This document shows, piece by piece, positions 11,208 through 32,114 of a stretch of DNA of 32,500 nucleotides. A program made the position numbers and the translations under genes. This DNA comes from Cristatella mucedo (taxonomy: Eukaryota; Bryozoa; Phylactolaemata; Cristatellidae), in contig WPIO01000011.1 of assembly GCA_009760855.2 (NCBI GenBank), forward strand, positions 6,822,501-6,855,000, given 5' to 3'. Positions within the stretch are counted from its first letter, which is position 1; the number at the start of each line of letters is the position of its first letter. A model generated the notes under the pieces. The model was not told the DNA's origin, ran no database searches, and worked only from the letters and a program-made list of their open reading frames with translations.

Positions 11208-12011
11208 GCTCGCACGTGTTTAGGCAATAGGAAGGCAAGTACCTCTTCGTTTTTGATACAAATCGAATAACTCTCTCGACTGCAGCTGACTGCCCCTCTC
11301 CTCTGTCAGTCAAGCCCCCCCCTCCACCATGCCGCATACTTAGCCAGTAGTTACAGTTGCAGCCAACAGAACACCGAAAGGCTGATACCACGTGTACAGA
11401 GCAACCACTGTGGCTGATCCGGGTTACGCAACAGCAGGTGTAATGGCATACGGATACACGGCATCACACTCATCAGCGAAAGCGTTATCAGTCAGCAACC
11501 GGTAGGCTCCGGCCGGGGTCCAAGGGCTTGTTCGACGAGCAAATACTAGATCAGCTGCAGAATGCTTCAGTTGCTACCAAGAGCGACCGAGTCAGACTTT
11601 TCCCTCAAGGTCTGTAGCAAGTCGAAAGAGCTCACTCGCCGGCTGCTTACAGCCTTATACCCGATAATGACGTATCTAGGGGCTGTGCGCATTCTCGATC
11701 CGAGACATTAGTCGGTGCAACTGTTCGCGGCGATCTTGATTTAGGTCGATTGCTCCCACTAAAGATTGTCGAGCGGATTGTTGACGCTTTGCCAGAGACT
11801 TTACCCTTTTCTAGCAGCACATTCTACCTAGCTCGGCAGACGCACCGACAGCACGACGACATCAGCTACTGCATCTGATACAGCGCACTGCACTGCATAA
11901 GCAGTGCTGCTAGCAGTGCCCCCCCTCCCCATCAACTCCATCACGGCGAAAACCCTATCCACTGTTATGGTGGCACATGAGCAGCAGCAGCAGCCTGCGC
12001 CGCTAGCAGGC

Positions 12012-22300
<10,289 letters not shown>

Positions 22301-24237
22301 TGTCGGTCCGTGCGGCGCCTTTCCTTGGCTCGTGTTCAGGCGAATACTGAGGGTTGGACGATCGGGCAGCCGGAGTCTAATAAGAGGCAAGGCGCGAGTA
22401 TCCTGTTGGCAACACGACGCAACTGCACCGCAGAGGCAGCCGGCAACAGTTGCAGCACGACGGCGCGCAGAAAACACAATGCAAGTCAGACACACACCAG
22501 CCGCTAGGGTCACGCAGCCGGCGCCGCACGCGGGCCAGTCATCGGGTTGCGAGGTCACGAACGCAATCACCACGTGATGTTATGGGAGGCGTCACCCACG
22601 CCCGATGGCTGACCGCACCATCCTGGAGCGGCCATCCGGTTGGCGGGGTCAGAGGTGCTGCGGTATGCGAGGATGGATCGCCCCCCCCCCCTTTATTCCC
22701 GGGGACCGTCGATGGCTGTTTGCTCCACGTCTCGCGCTCTCGTCGTGTACCGGAGACGCACTAAGAAATCCCTCAGCACTGACGAATGCATATCGGCTGG
22801 GGATCGGTTGGGACTGGCCAGAGCCTACCCCATGTCAACGCTGAACGTAGCCTGAGCGACTGTCACCTGCTCCGACTTCAGATACAGACCTCGTCTACAG
22901 TTTACGTTCTTTTCCTTGGAGATTCGAGCAGATCCTGACTGAGTGGATCGTCGCCCGCCGGGGCGGGTGCGTGTGGCTCCGCCTGCACTCTGTTCTAGAA
23001 GATCGTACCTGCTAGGTGGTGCTCTACTCGATGGCTCGCGGTCAAGGACGCTTTAGTGCACCTTGGGGATTATGGCCAGCCGATCGTCCAGACAGTCGGT
23101 GTTTCCCAAAAGTTGGCCTTCGCTTTGCGGTCGCAGACACGCGACTTTTCTGAAAACGAAGCACGGCCAATACTGCGCCCGCTGTCGCTCCAATTCCCGC
23201 TAGAGAGCGGTAGCATAGTTACTTGGGCTCGCCGCTGAGTTGCCAGAGTGACTTTGGCTTGAATGTGAGCTGCATCCTAGTAGTGGGCTATCAGTGTGCT
23301 TAGCCGCTAGGTTTAAGGAATTGTGGAATTGCGATTAATTTTGAATAGAAAGAGATTTTTCAAATGCGTCAGCGACTGGCGAACTAAATTCCTCCAGTAC
23401 AAGCGAAGCGTAACGAGCGCAGGCCAAGCAGAGATTGAGGGATACCCGCGGAGATAGAGCGCCTCGAAGAACGGCTAATGAATTGTAGGAGCCTCGCCGG
23501 AGCCTCGGTGAGCAGTCCTCGCCGCCTGCAGGCACCTCCAGGCACCTGCAGGTGCTCGACGGCGGCGATAGCGCAGCACGGCAGCAACCAAGACCGGCCG
23601 AACTTAAAATAAAAAAGGTCCAAGTCCTTATCATTCTATACCATAGATTTTGACATACCTGGTTCCTAAAGGTTATATAACAGAAATCGCAAAGAATATC
23701 AAACACTGTCATAATCCGGCTCATTACTTCCGACCTCCACACCTCGTAGGGCTTAAGGGGTAAATGTCGAGAAAACACTGAAAAAATATATCCAACAATC
23801 AAATACTTGTTTAGGTTACTATTCAAAAGACTAAACATATTAGAAAGGGCATTGGGTTTTGACGATTCCCGCATTAAAAGGAAAAATGATTATAGTTTTG
23901 CCCTGGTTCCGGGAGCGAATTGTTCTCGAAACAGGCATTCACCGCTGCACGACGCTGCACATTACAGAAGAAGGTCTAACCCGAAAGCAAACCGGAAGCA
24001 GCACATCTACAGATACCAAATTTCCCAATCTCAAATATGCGACTTGTATTCCAACTTTTTGAACCTCGGTAAAACGAGGTATACTCAAATGCATAAGTAT
24101 ACGGACGGCTCTGGAAGCCTCCATGACAGGCCTCCTACTCACCGGCGTGTCGAGTAAACGTCGAACGTTTGTGTAACCAAAAGTGTGCGCTCTGCTTGAA
24201 ATGAGAAAACTCAACACGTTCTTGAAATTATCACACA
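22301..24237. other. NLK upstream region; no second gene recognised
   Basis: It may hold the NLK 5' UTR, promoter and noncoding first exons. A minus-strand frame of 179 codons (23335-23874) has hydrophobic stretches but no family resemblance and no splice support. A poly(C) run lies at 22681. Confidence 0.4.
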
Positions 24238-24293
24238 TTTATTATTAATACATTAATACATTATTAATACATTATTAATACATATAATTTTTA
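24238..24293. repeat. AT-rich tandem repeat (ATTATTAATAC type)
   Basis: About four imperfect 10-11-bp units of TTATTAATACA. It lies just past the 3' end of the Tc1-like coding remnant. Confidence 0.85.
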
Positions 24294-24299
24294 CTTCAT

Positions 24300-24750
24300 T
24301 GTGCAATGTGCTAATGTGACGTTGCACCAGCCTTATTTGCAACGACCTGTCGGACTCGCCCAGCCATGGAGCTGATCAAACGCTCGCAAACATCGGCCAT
24401 TATACTAATTCAGGCTCGTTGGAAGTAAACAAAAAAGAGCGGCAACAGTCGCGATACGGACGTCCAGCTGCCGCAACCATCGCTCGACTTCATTCCACAA
24501 ACGCTCGATTGGGGCAAGGTCAAGAGACTGACTTGGCCCGTCCATAACCGTCGCGGGAAGGCCACCGAGTTATAATAAACTGTTAAACAAATACTTGACT
24601 TTATCAGCCGTGCTCGTTTCGGATCGGATGACGTGCTGGAAAGTATAATTCAGTCAACGAATTGCCATGAAGTGGGCTCACCTGGGAGTTCCACGTTTTG
24701 AAGGTCTAAATAGACGCGTAGCATATCGCCATGTGAGGGAAGCTTGTTAG
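24300..24750 (-). pseudogene. Tc1/mariner-like transposase, C-terminal part
   Basis: On the minus strand: STADKVKYLFNSLL, MDGPSQSLDLAPIERLWNEV, then ERWLRQLDVRIATVAAL, and in shifted frame CERLISSMAGRVRQVV and ANKAGATSH. The SQSLDLAPIERLWNEVE block is the typical PSQSPDLNPIE end of the Tc1 catalytic domain. Frameshifts and stops show it is dead. Confidence 0.78.
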
Positions 24751-25383
24751 ACGAGTCGCTGCTAGGTTTTAGTGCACGTAGCCGCTTTGTCATGCGTATG
24801 CCTAGGGTTTAGGCTAATAGTTTATGGTTTAGATTTAGCGCTGTGAATATAGGCGACGAATCACCTTTATGGTGCAGGGTTTAGCAGCTCGCTGGATATT
24901 TCACAGAGTTGTACGTCTTCGACAAACGGTTTGCCAGGTTGATAGCTTAGGTTTATAAAAAGGATAATGCAAGGCTTCGTGATAAGCGTAGATTGCCTTC
25001 ATGTGGAGTTTGGAGTCTTATGGAGCGGGGGACCAATAGTCAAAGCGGTTTACGGAGGCGTGGCTCCAGTGGCCAGTTTGGCTAGGATTTAAGTTTGATT
25101 TGAGAGGGTCCGAGGACCCATGTCAGCGGAAGACGAAGTGCCGAGCTCGCCGGAGCGCCCGAGCAGCCGAGGGTCAAGGCCAGTAGGATCCGCGGAGCGT
25201 CAGCAGAGTCAGACAGCGAGTCGAAGGCCAGCCAGCGACATACTGGGTCGAGTCCTCGCAACGCAGGGAGCGGGGCGGGTCACCCTCACACCACCCTTCG
25301 ACGACGGCCGAAGGAGTAACGTAGTCGGGCGTGCGCGCGCAGACGATACGAGAGGCAGAGGGTACACGACAGACACGGTCCTA
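24751..25383. other. no recognisable feature
   Basis: It separates the transposase pieces. A plus-strand frame (25120-25434) is Ser/Arg-rich with no family. GGTTTAG-like words at 24800-24840 are not a regular telomere repeat. Confidence 0.3.
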
Positions 25384-25558
25384 CAGTCGACTCCGCGTAT
25401 AGGAATATCGGATATGGGAATACTCCGCTTATAAGAACAGAAGTTTCGCGTCCCAGATTTACTCTAGCTATAGTCTCACTCCGCATACGGGAATACTCCG
25501 CCTACAAAAATGGCCATTTGCCGGCCCGAGCGCATTCTTAAAAGCGCAGTCGACTGTG
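25384..25558. mobile_element. pogo/Tigger-like MITE, 175 bp
   Basis: The left end is CAGTCGACTCCGCGTATAGG. The right end read inward is CACAGTCGACTGCGC, so the termini are imperfect inverted repeats. TA dinucleotides flank both sides (25382-25383 and 25559-25560). Four subterminal 17-bp repeats of the form CTCCGC-TA--GAA-A start at 25391, 25423, 25479 and 25496, a layout seen in pogo/Tigger ends. It has no coding capacity. Confidence 0.6.
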
Positions 25559-25914
25559 TAGGCTCGCGCGGTTGATTGCTTCCGCCCCGAGTTAGCGAGC
25601 GAGGTAGGAGCGTTTCCCGAGGTTTAGGGGACGGGTCTTTTTTTAGAGCGGCGTTCGGGGCACCCTGGGGGTTTCTGCGTAGCCATCGGGAGGCTGAGCG
25701 GGCACTGCTATTTGTTTCTTCGGTAGGAGCGTCCTGGTTGTAGGGTGGGGTCCGTACGTGCGTCTTACCGAGTGTTTGCGAGGAGTTGGGGGGGGGGAGG
25801 TAATATAACTGAACTCGACTCGCAGCTACATTGTGCGCTTGCTAATGAAGTTCAGTAGAATTCCCTATTTATGTGTGTATTCCGATCCAGCTCACGCCAC
25901 GAACTTACGACCCC
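25559..25914. other. no recognisable feature
   Basis: A GC-rich patch with G runs near 25790. I see nothing that can be named. Confidence 0.3.
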
Positions 25915-26090
25915 TTAAACAATATTAGCTGATTAAACAGCCTCATTTATGCGGCAGCAGAAGAACCTTAACGGCTAAAATTGCCGCTTGCAGTAGGAAA
26001 TAAAGGATCGCCCGCTGCGGAATTCGAACCCACGACCCCGGCCTTGAAGAGCGAGCACCTTACCTTATGGACTATCACGGCCACCTGAGT
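25915..26090 (-). mobile_element. tRNA-derived SINE, copy S3
   Basis: On the minus strand: A-box region TGATAGTCCATAAGGTAAGG, then GTGCTCGCTC, B box GGTTCGAATTCC, then body GCAGCGGGCGATCCTTTATT, TGCAAGCGG, AGCCGTTAAGG, TTCTTCTG and GGCTGTTTAATCAGC. It is the best-preserved copy of the family also seen at 3195-3370 and at the left edge of the window. Confidence 0.78.
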
Positions 26091-26490
26091 AAAAGTAAGT
26101 AAGCTGGCGCCAGAATTGCTGTAGGCGAGGTGACCTGGTTATTCCGCGTAGACGCGCGCCGAATCGGATTCGGCAGTTGGATACGCCACATGGAAAACGG
26201 GTTGGATACGCCTCCAGAGCGTTACAGACGTCTTGGGTCACGATACCCGGTATGCGGTGCAGGGCCCCGACGCCATTTCTGCTGAAAGCGCCCCCATACC
26301 ATGACACCTTTTCCTCCGAATTTGACCGCTGGCTGCTGGCAATTGTTTGAGTAGGCTTCGGTGGGTCGCCCACGCATGTAAAGCCGTAAAGCTTTTTTTG
26401 ACAGTTGGAAAAGAGCATGCATTTTCTTTCGTCACTCCATTCCAGTCTACCACAATCGTCAGCAATCTAGTAGAATAGCGCCGTAACACA
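26090..26490 (-). pseudogene. Tc1/mariner-like transposase, central part
   Basis: Minus strand, frameshifted: DWNGVTKENACSF (the DW-V-WSDES block in decayed form), PAVKFGGKGVMVWGRF (compare the family's VKFGGGSVMVWGCF), then RNGVGALHRIPGIVTQDV. This is the middle of the DDE domain. Confidence 0.75.
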
Positions 26491-26610
26491 CTGTAAACAA
26501 CTTACCGTATTCTTTGTCGACAGAAAGTGTGTTCTCTTTGCATATCGAGAACTATGCAAACGAGCCCCATCGAAACGTCTTCTGACACTGTCACCGATAG
26601 CTCACTTTAT

Positions 26611-26694
26611 AATAATAATAATAATGATGCACTTGATAAAGCGCCCTCAGAGAACTCGATCTCTTTCTAGGCGCTTTACATTTGCTGCAAAGAG
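26611..26694 (-). repeat. LINE/SINE 3' stem-loop tail, copy T3
   Basis: The minus strand reads GCAGCAAATGTAAAGCGCC, TAGAAAGAGATCGAGTTCTC, TGAGGGCGCTTTATC and (ATT)n. It is the closest match to the tail of the LINE at 1882-2963, including GCAGCAAATG upstream. It sits between two transposase pieces. Confidence 0.85.
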
Positions 26695-26699
26695 AATTT

Positions 26700-26930
26700 C
26701 CAGGCGATGAATGCAGACTTTTAGCAAGAGCTTTCGCCGAAACAAAGCGTCACGAGAATGACGCTGGTGCGCCTGTTGGTGGCACAGCGCCGCCCGACTG
26801 GATGGCATTTTCAGGGCCTTCTCTGTCTTCTCTATCTTCTTCGCGTAGTACGAAGCTTTACTCTTCAGATTTGGTAAAGTAGCAGCAATTTGACCGTGCG
26901 AGTGTCCAGCCCGCACAGTGCCATGGTTTT
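26700..26930 (-). pseudogene. possible transposase N-terminal (HTH) part
   Basis: Minus-strand product RAGHSHGQIAATLPNLKS, KASYYAKKIEKTEKA resembles the first helix-turn-helix of Tc1/mariner-type transposases (the AGHS--EIA form). It lies upstream of, and on the same strand as, the central part. The match is weak, so this is a suggestion. Confidence 0.4.
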
Positions 26931-27649
26931 ACCCTTCACGAAGCTGAAAGATCCGGTGACCTTCGGTGACCTTCGGCATGACTGGTGCGCTTTTCCCGGC
27001 GAAATAGGACATCTTCGATGGGTTCGCTGCACAGTGCCGGCTCGTGCGCGGCCTCACTGTTCCAGCACGAACTGACGAATGAAGGGTTCATTTCTCGAGG
27101 CCCTAATCTGGCCAGAGCTGCCACTTTTACGGATGTTTAAATGGTTTTGACTAATTTTGGGCATACCGTCCATTAGTTGCCCAACAATCGCGGCAATTTG
27201 TACTTGGGCATCCAATAATTAGCAGACAGTACCAGCATACCAGCTCCATTTTAGTCAGGGGCAGAGAGGAAAAGATGGTAACCGAGGTAATCTGGACCGT
27301 CCAAATACTTGTGCGTTTGAGTGTACATGTTTGAAGCTCGTTGAGGTGCATGCTTGTGACTTTTAAACAGCTTCATTTACAGACTAGCTTTTGTGTACCT
27401 TGTGAAATCCATAACTCGGCCAATACCTCACAGATCAACGTAAAATTTTAAAAGTGATTTCAGCTCTACTTTTACATCAGTGCAGTAGTTTATTTCTTAT
27501 TTCAGTTGAAGCACTTAGCACTCATGCAACCCACTCATTTGGACTCATCGCCCATCTCGTAGACAGTCGTCCATCTTGGAACAGCCGCCCGTCATTCATT
27601 TTGATCTCGGCTGGCCATCTTCAGTGTCCTGCACGTGCTGGGCATCACC
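26931..27649. other. no confident feature; may hold the gypsy 3' end
   Basis: This is where the 3' LTR of the gypsy element should lie. I could not find a copy of the candidate 5' LTR termini. Confidence 0.3.
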
Positions 27650-27900
27650 TGTTGCAATGCTGTGGTACTGAACAGAACCAGTTTCATCGTCATCATCGTA
27701 AGACTCACTTTGTCGTCATCGTCCGAGCTGTCTAAATTGCTGTCCTTTTTGCCACTGCTTCTAGTGAAACGACGTGGCCCGTTCGTGGTATTTCCACAGA
27801 GATTATAATATCTAGATTTCGCATTCGTTGAAGAGCAAATGCGAAAGGTCACATCTGAAGTCGATTTTCAACAGCATGTTGATCTTCCCCAGGACTCAAA
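27650..27900 (-). pseudogene. gypsy pol C-terminal end
   Basis: The minus strand reads KSTSDVTFRIC, SSTNAKSRYYNLCGNTTNG, then SSGKKDSNLDSSDDDD. It matches in form the end of gypsy pol, where SDVTYRI and a KPKVVH--RLKPY stretch occur. Confidence 0.55.
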
Positions 27901-28049
27901 AGCTTTGTTGGGAGTCATTTCTTTATCCGGGATTATTAAGCCCTATTGCCAGGTTACAGTGCAACATCATCACGGGCTTTTAGATAAGCTCGCTACTTCA
28001 TGTCATCGGCAGAGACAGTTAAAGTGTCTCTACTCAGATCGTAAATGTC

Positions 28050-28800
28050 TAAAAGGCGTTGTTCATGTCCTGGACATACTCTGGAATACTAAAAGCTGGC
28101 TGCTCAAAAGGTGGTGCTCGTGTTGGCAAAGCTATCCGTAACCTCGGTTCCCAACCCACCATGGATCTGGCAGAACTAACCCGGTAGACTGATATTCTGC
28201 TAAAGGATATGCCACCAGCAAATGCGGCACAAAAATAGATTCCATTCGTCCTGCTTTTTATTACAGTATTCTGCAATACCCTTCACCAGCGTGCGATTAT
28301 AGCCCTCCACCGTACCATCCGACTGCAGGTGCAGGGCCATTGTCCACGTTTTATGGATACCCAACGGCTTGCAGCACTCGAAAAATGCAGCTTAATCAAA
28401 ATTGCTGCCCTGATACGAGGGCAATTCGTCAGGCATGCCGAAAAGATTAAATGAGTCGCAAGCAACATCTGCAACGGTAGTGGCCTCCTAGTCAGGAATT
28501 CCCAAGGCTTCAGGCCACTTATTAAAGCAATCCGTCAAAATAAAAATAAATGTACGCATTGCCTTGCTTAGTGTTATTCAAAGGGTCAGCTATACATGCA
28601 AAGCCACTCGTTTCGCCGGAGTGCCCACCTCATAAAGCTGCAATGGCGCCCCCTGGATTACACCCAGGGCCGCCACTTGACACAACATGCCCAGCCGGCG
28701 AACCACTCATCTATATCGCTACGCATGCTAGCCAAGCAGAAACACTGCCTCAGACGACTCGCAGTCTTCTTAGCCCCTAGGTGTCCATCTGTAGGCTAAT
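28050..28800 (-). pseudogene. gypsy integrase
   Basis: Blocks in order: TDGHLGAKKTASRLRQCF (zinc-binding region), IFILTDCFNKWPEA (first catalytic Asp kept), PDELPSYQGSNF (second Asp changed to Tyr, usual form SDQG), KPLGIHKTWTMALHLQSDGT, VEGYNRTLVKGIAEY (catalytic Glu), then ALPTRAPPFEQPAF and PEYVQDMNNAF. In-frame stops are present. Confidence 0.85.
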
Positions 28801-29195
28801 CGTGCGCTTCGGTTATAGCTACGGGCCCGACCTTCCGATAGCCAAGTTGTTATCGGACCATTCGCCGATACCGACTTCCGGGGCAGAGCAGTCCCCGAGG
28901 GAGTCTAAACATGTCCCTTTGCGACCAGTAGCAGTCAGTACACGGTGGCTTTGCTGTGGGGCCGAGATCTTCTCACCCACCCACGCCGTCCGAGGGCGAG
29001 GCCTGCTTTCTCTCGGGCTTTCCACGGCATAAGTGGCTGCCGGTCTCGGTCCTCCTCCTACTTAGGTGACCGACATGTGCAATCCTATTCCGGCAGCGGA
29101 AGCAATGCCTCGATCTCTTTCCCTACGGGCACAGCGCTCGCATTCAACAGCGACTCAATCTGTCGGCGTTCCCACGGGTCGCTCGAGCTCTGTGC

Positions 29196-29252
29196 TGTAT
29201 CTCGTGATTGTATCTCGTGATTGTATCTCGTGATTGTATCTCGTGATTGTAT
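29196..29252. repeat. 13-bp tandem repeat, 4 copies, inside gypsy RNase H
   Basis: TGTATCTCGTGAT is repeated four times without mismatch, plus a partial copy. Each unit would shift the RNase H frame, so the expansion came after the element lost function. Confidence 0.92.
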
Positions 29253-29560
29253 TGGTCTAATTTTCCAACCAAGTTGTCCCTCAGAGTCTCACAGCATTTT
29301 CAGATCAGAGCCGCTTGGTCAGTGCGGATCGTGAGACTAGCCCCATACAAGCGCGGATTGAAATTTGACCGACTTTGTGTAATGGCTTGCAATTCTTTCC
29401 TCGCGACGCCGTAATTCTGTCATTAACCCTTTAGGATCTCACTGAAATAAGCCACAGCTCGCTAGCGCAGCGTCCCGCCAATCCTGCGCTTGCTGGCGTC
29501 GCAGTCGTCCAGCATACAAGGAATCGAGGGGTCCGGAAACTTCAGAACAGAAGCACAGTC
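29196..29560 (-). pseudogene. gypsy RNase H
   Basis: Blocks: LKFPDPSIPCMLDDCDASKR, RIGGTLR, AVAYFSEILKG, ARKELQAI, NPRLYGASLTIRTDQAALI. These match the DASDVGIG, KEL-AI and LYG--FT-RTDHAAL blocks of gypsy RNase H. Its 3' side contains the 13-bp tandem repeat listed separately. Confidence 0.78.
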
Positions 29561-29654
29561 GTGAATGCTCGGTTTCATTGTTTGAATCTGACATCGGTCG
29601 CTGCCGTTCATTCAAACCCTACACCTTTTCCCGTGAGATGATAAAGAGGCGCAG

Positions 29655-30022
29655 CTATGAAATGAGCCAGCCCCTTCTCAAAACGCCGCAGTACGTGCTT
29701 AAACCCAGAAAGCTAGGCACCCGCCCTGCATCTCTCGGCTTTGGCCAGTTGGCTACAGCTGCAACGTTATCCGGACATCCGGTCCCGATTCTCCTACAAC
29801 ATGCCCTAGTTACTCCACTTCCCTTTAAAACAGGCGACACTTCTTACGATCTAATTTAGCTCAGCAAGCCTAAGGTGATCAAGTACTACAGGCAACCTCG
29901 CCAATGCCGCCGGCTTAAATGATTGACCCAAAACGTCCTCGCAATAAATCAGATCCTCCTTCTAATTGAGACCTTCCAACGCTCTCTCCGGCAGCCGCTT
30001 AAACGTGGCCGGTGCATTTCAC
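29655..30022 (-). pseudogene. gypsy reverse transcriptase, C-terminal two thirds
   Basis: Blocks: NAPATFKRLPERALEGL, IYCEDVLGQSF (the YxDD box changed to YCED), RLAELN, KKCRLF, LGHVV, PDNVAAVANWPKP, FLGLSTY. The RT begins directly at the NAPATF block. Its N-terminal fingers, protease and gag zinc knuckle are missing. Confidence 0.82.
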
Positions 30023-30660
30023 AAACCAGTACTCGAATTGGTTTTGGTAAGTCGCCCACTTTACCGTACCATCATAAGTAGGTACAGCTACTTTGGCCCT
30101 TTTGCCTGATGCGGGTGGCTGGAAAGCAAAGTGCCCTTCCGCGCGGCCCTTGCCATCGGCCGATGGCTATTTAACCTTGGCATCGCCAACACAGGCTGAG
30201 CCAGTGTCTGATAATCGGAGTTCATGGGGCAAGCTGCCTGAGATAAGGATTCCCAAAGTCACTCGGCTCACTCAACCCTCCCTGGTTGGGGGTTTCTGGG
30301 AGTTTCTGTTACCCAAACCGGCTTCCCTATTTCTTACCCACCCGCTAGCTGTCCAGGGCTCGCCTACGACAGGCTGTGTCGAGTCCTAAAAGAGGCCTTG
30401 AGGGTCAAGAAGCGGTGCTTGACCCCGAGCCGGAATTTCCACGTCCGGTTCGCCGCTGGCTGCGACTTTCTCGCGAAATTCAGCGACCCCATGCCGCAGA
30501 GTGGCTAAACTCTCTTTCGTTTGTGCCAGCCACTTCGCTATCCAAAAGCTTCGAGTTTTTACCCGCCTACGGTTTATAAGCAGTCCGATTCAGATTCCTG
30601 ACAATCTCCAAGGAGTCCTTAATCATATCCTGCGTAGACTTTAAGCGAATGCTAACCTGT
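30023..30660 (-). pseudogene. gypsy gag N-terminal remnant
   Basis: The minus strand reads IRLKSTQDMIKDSLEIVRN, later GKRAKVAVPTYDGTVKWATY and QNQFEYW. The VPTYDG-W--Y--QFE block is typical of gag in several gypsy groups. It runs straight into RT sequence near 30022-30035. Confidence 0.6.
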
Positions 30661-30918
30661 ACCTGCGTAGAGAGGACATCGCTGCCAACTGCGCCTCTTG
30701 CCTGCTCAGCTTCGATGTCGCAACTGCTAGCTGGACGCTATCCGCAAGTAACGCGCGCGTATAAAAACGGATCCTCCTGCCGAAAAGAAGGAGACACCGC
30801 CGACCAATAAATATTGTCTCGTCGGCTAACTTCCTCTTTTTGGCTTCGAGTCGTCCCGCGGTCAGCCATCGCAAACGACAGAGAAAAACACAAAGCGCGA
30901 GCACAAAATACAAAATCA

Positions 30919-30939
30919 TTCCCTAAATTCCGACGCCAA
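30919..30939 (-). other. candidate primer binding site
   Basis: The minus strand reads TTGGCGTCGGAATTTAGGG directly after the CA end of the candidate LTR. It has the TTGGCG form usual for gypsy elements, in which TGG pairs with the CCA end of a tRNA. The tRNA is not identified. Confidence 0.45.
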
Positions 30940-31405
30940 TGTTGTGGTTTCGCTTATGCATACCCCAGCCTGCGACAGTGCCGCGCCTAAATGTTGCCGT
31001 CTGCTGGTACTAGGCTAGAGGGCCCTCCCGACCACCGAATAGCCAATCGGAGTACAGCTAGGCGTTAGCAGCAACGCTAACAAATCGGAGCGCAGCGTTC
31101 CTGAACTGCAGATAACGGAAGCGGATGAGCGTCTGCATGAGGGCAGCGGCGCTCCCCCCCCCCCCCGGGCTCGGTGCGTTGTCGAATAAACTGGCGGTGT
31201 CGCTCGTCGGCTGGCGTTTTGTGCAGTTCGCGACGGCAACCAAACTACAAATGTTACGATCGTGCGACCCCTTTTGGTTTGGGTAGCGACACGACGCGTG
31301 CAACGCGCCATGACGTGAAGCTAAAGATAGCGACGTATACGCCAAAGATAACGACGCCGGGCTCGCCGATACCCTGAACGCAGCGCTAGCAGCGACGCCG
31401 TAACA
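30940..31405 (-). repeat. candidate gypsy 5' LTR, 466 bp
   Basis: On the minus strand it starts TGTTACGGCG and ends CCACAACA, so TGTT/AACA are short inverted termini, and the binding-site-like sequence follows at once. The outer limit is uncertain because no second LTR was found to compare. It contains a poly(C) run at 31157. Confidence 0.45.
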
Positions 31406-32048
31406 GAAAAGCATAATAAACAGTAGCCTGCATATTACTGTTGATACGGTAGGTGACTTCCGACAGACTCGTTTACAGGCTGACGGCAGCTCAGCGCTAG
31501 GACTCGCCGACCGGCAGACAGTTACCCCAAGAGAGCGACTGCGGGCAGGTCCATGCCTTACATAGTGGTCAGCTCATAATTCAAGTTGTTGCATTTTCTG
31601 GATTAGTCGCAATGGGTGCGATGCGGTCACGGCGTCCTGCAATTAGGGCGCTCCTATCTGCTTCGCTACCGCTGCGAAGTGGATGCATGCGGAAGCTTCG
31701 CATTACTAGTACGATCGTCGCTAAATAGAATGCCACGTCAAATGGTGCTCTCCAACATGTACTATTCGTCCAAGATACAGTGAGCGGAGGCCGTCTGCCG
31801 CGCGACTAAGCGCCGAAAAAGAATCCTCGCAAGCTCTGGGCGAGCGCCGGCGCGCCACCTATCGGAGAGCCACGGTGACTGCTCTGAAGTTGGCGATCAG
31901 CGAAGCACTTTAATGCGTCAACTTTTTTTTAAATTACCTCTTACGCGCTCTGGCCGAATCCCGGTGTATTGTAATTCTAATAGCAAGCTGAGTGCCAAGC
32001 TTCAGCCATTACGCCTGCTGCGGTCGGCGACAAGAGAGGGAGAGAGAG
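31406..32048. other. no recognisable feature
   Basis: Mixed-composition sequence with no family, repeat or RNA gene that I can support. Confidence 0.3.
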
Positions 32049-32114
32049 AAAGCGCCTAGAAAGAGATTGAGTTCTCTTGAGGGCGCTTATAAAGTGTGTT
32101 ATTATTATTATTAC
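32049..32114 (+). repeat. LINE/SINE 3' stem-loop tail, copy T4
   Basis: AAAGCGCCTAG, AAAGAGATTGAGTTCTCT, TGAGGGCGCTTATAA and (TTA)n. It is a clean example of the hairpin and is flanked on both sides by short GA-rich purine tracts. No tRNA head or RT lies upstream. Confidence 0.85.

Larger units (their letters stand above)
8729..12011 (-). other. possible NLK 3' UTR; otherwise no gene seen
   Basis: This region lies between the NLK stop and a good minus-strand poly(A) signal. I found no convincing protein on either strand. It holds one LINE/SINE tail (10811-10884), an 80-bp (CA)n tract, and short C or CAG runs. The open frames present are short or are made of repeats. Confidence 0.3.
27650..31405 (-). 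mobile_element. broken Ty3/gypsy LTR retrotransposon
   Basis: On the minus strand, in order: candidate LTR (31405-30940), primer-binding-site-like sequence, gag remnant, RT, RNase H, integrase, and the pol C-terminal end near 27660. RT-RNaseH-integrase is the gypsy order (copia has integrase before RT). Stops, frameshifts, changed catalytic residues and an apparent gag-to-RT deletion show it cannot move by itself. Confidence 0.88.

Noticed and set aside
23335-23874. 179-codon minus-strand frame upstream of NLK
   Set aside because: It has hydrophobic stretches but no known domain, and it spans composition changes. A chance open frame or transposon scrap is more likely.
26474-26490. TGTTACGGCG on the minus strand, as at the start of the candidate gypsy LTR
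   Set aside because: Only about ten bases match. The following sequence is transposase, not LTR, so it is probably chance.
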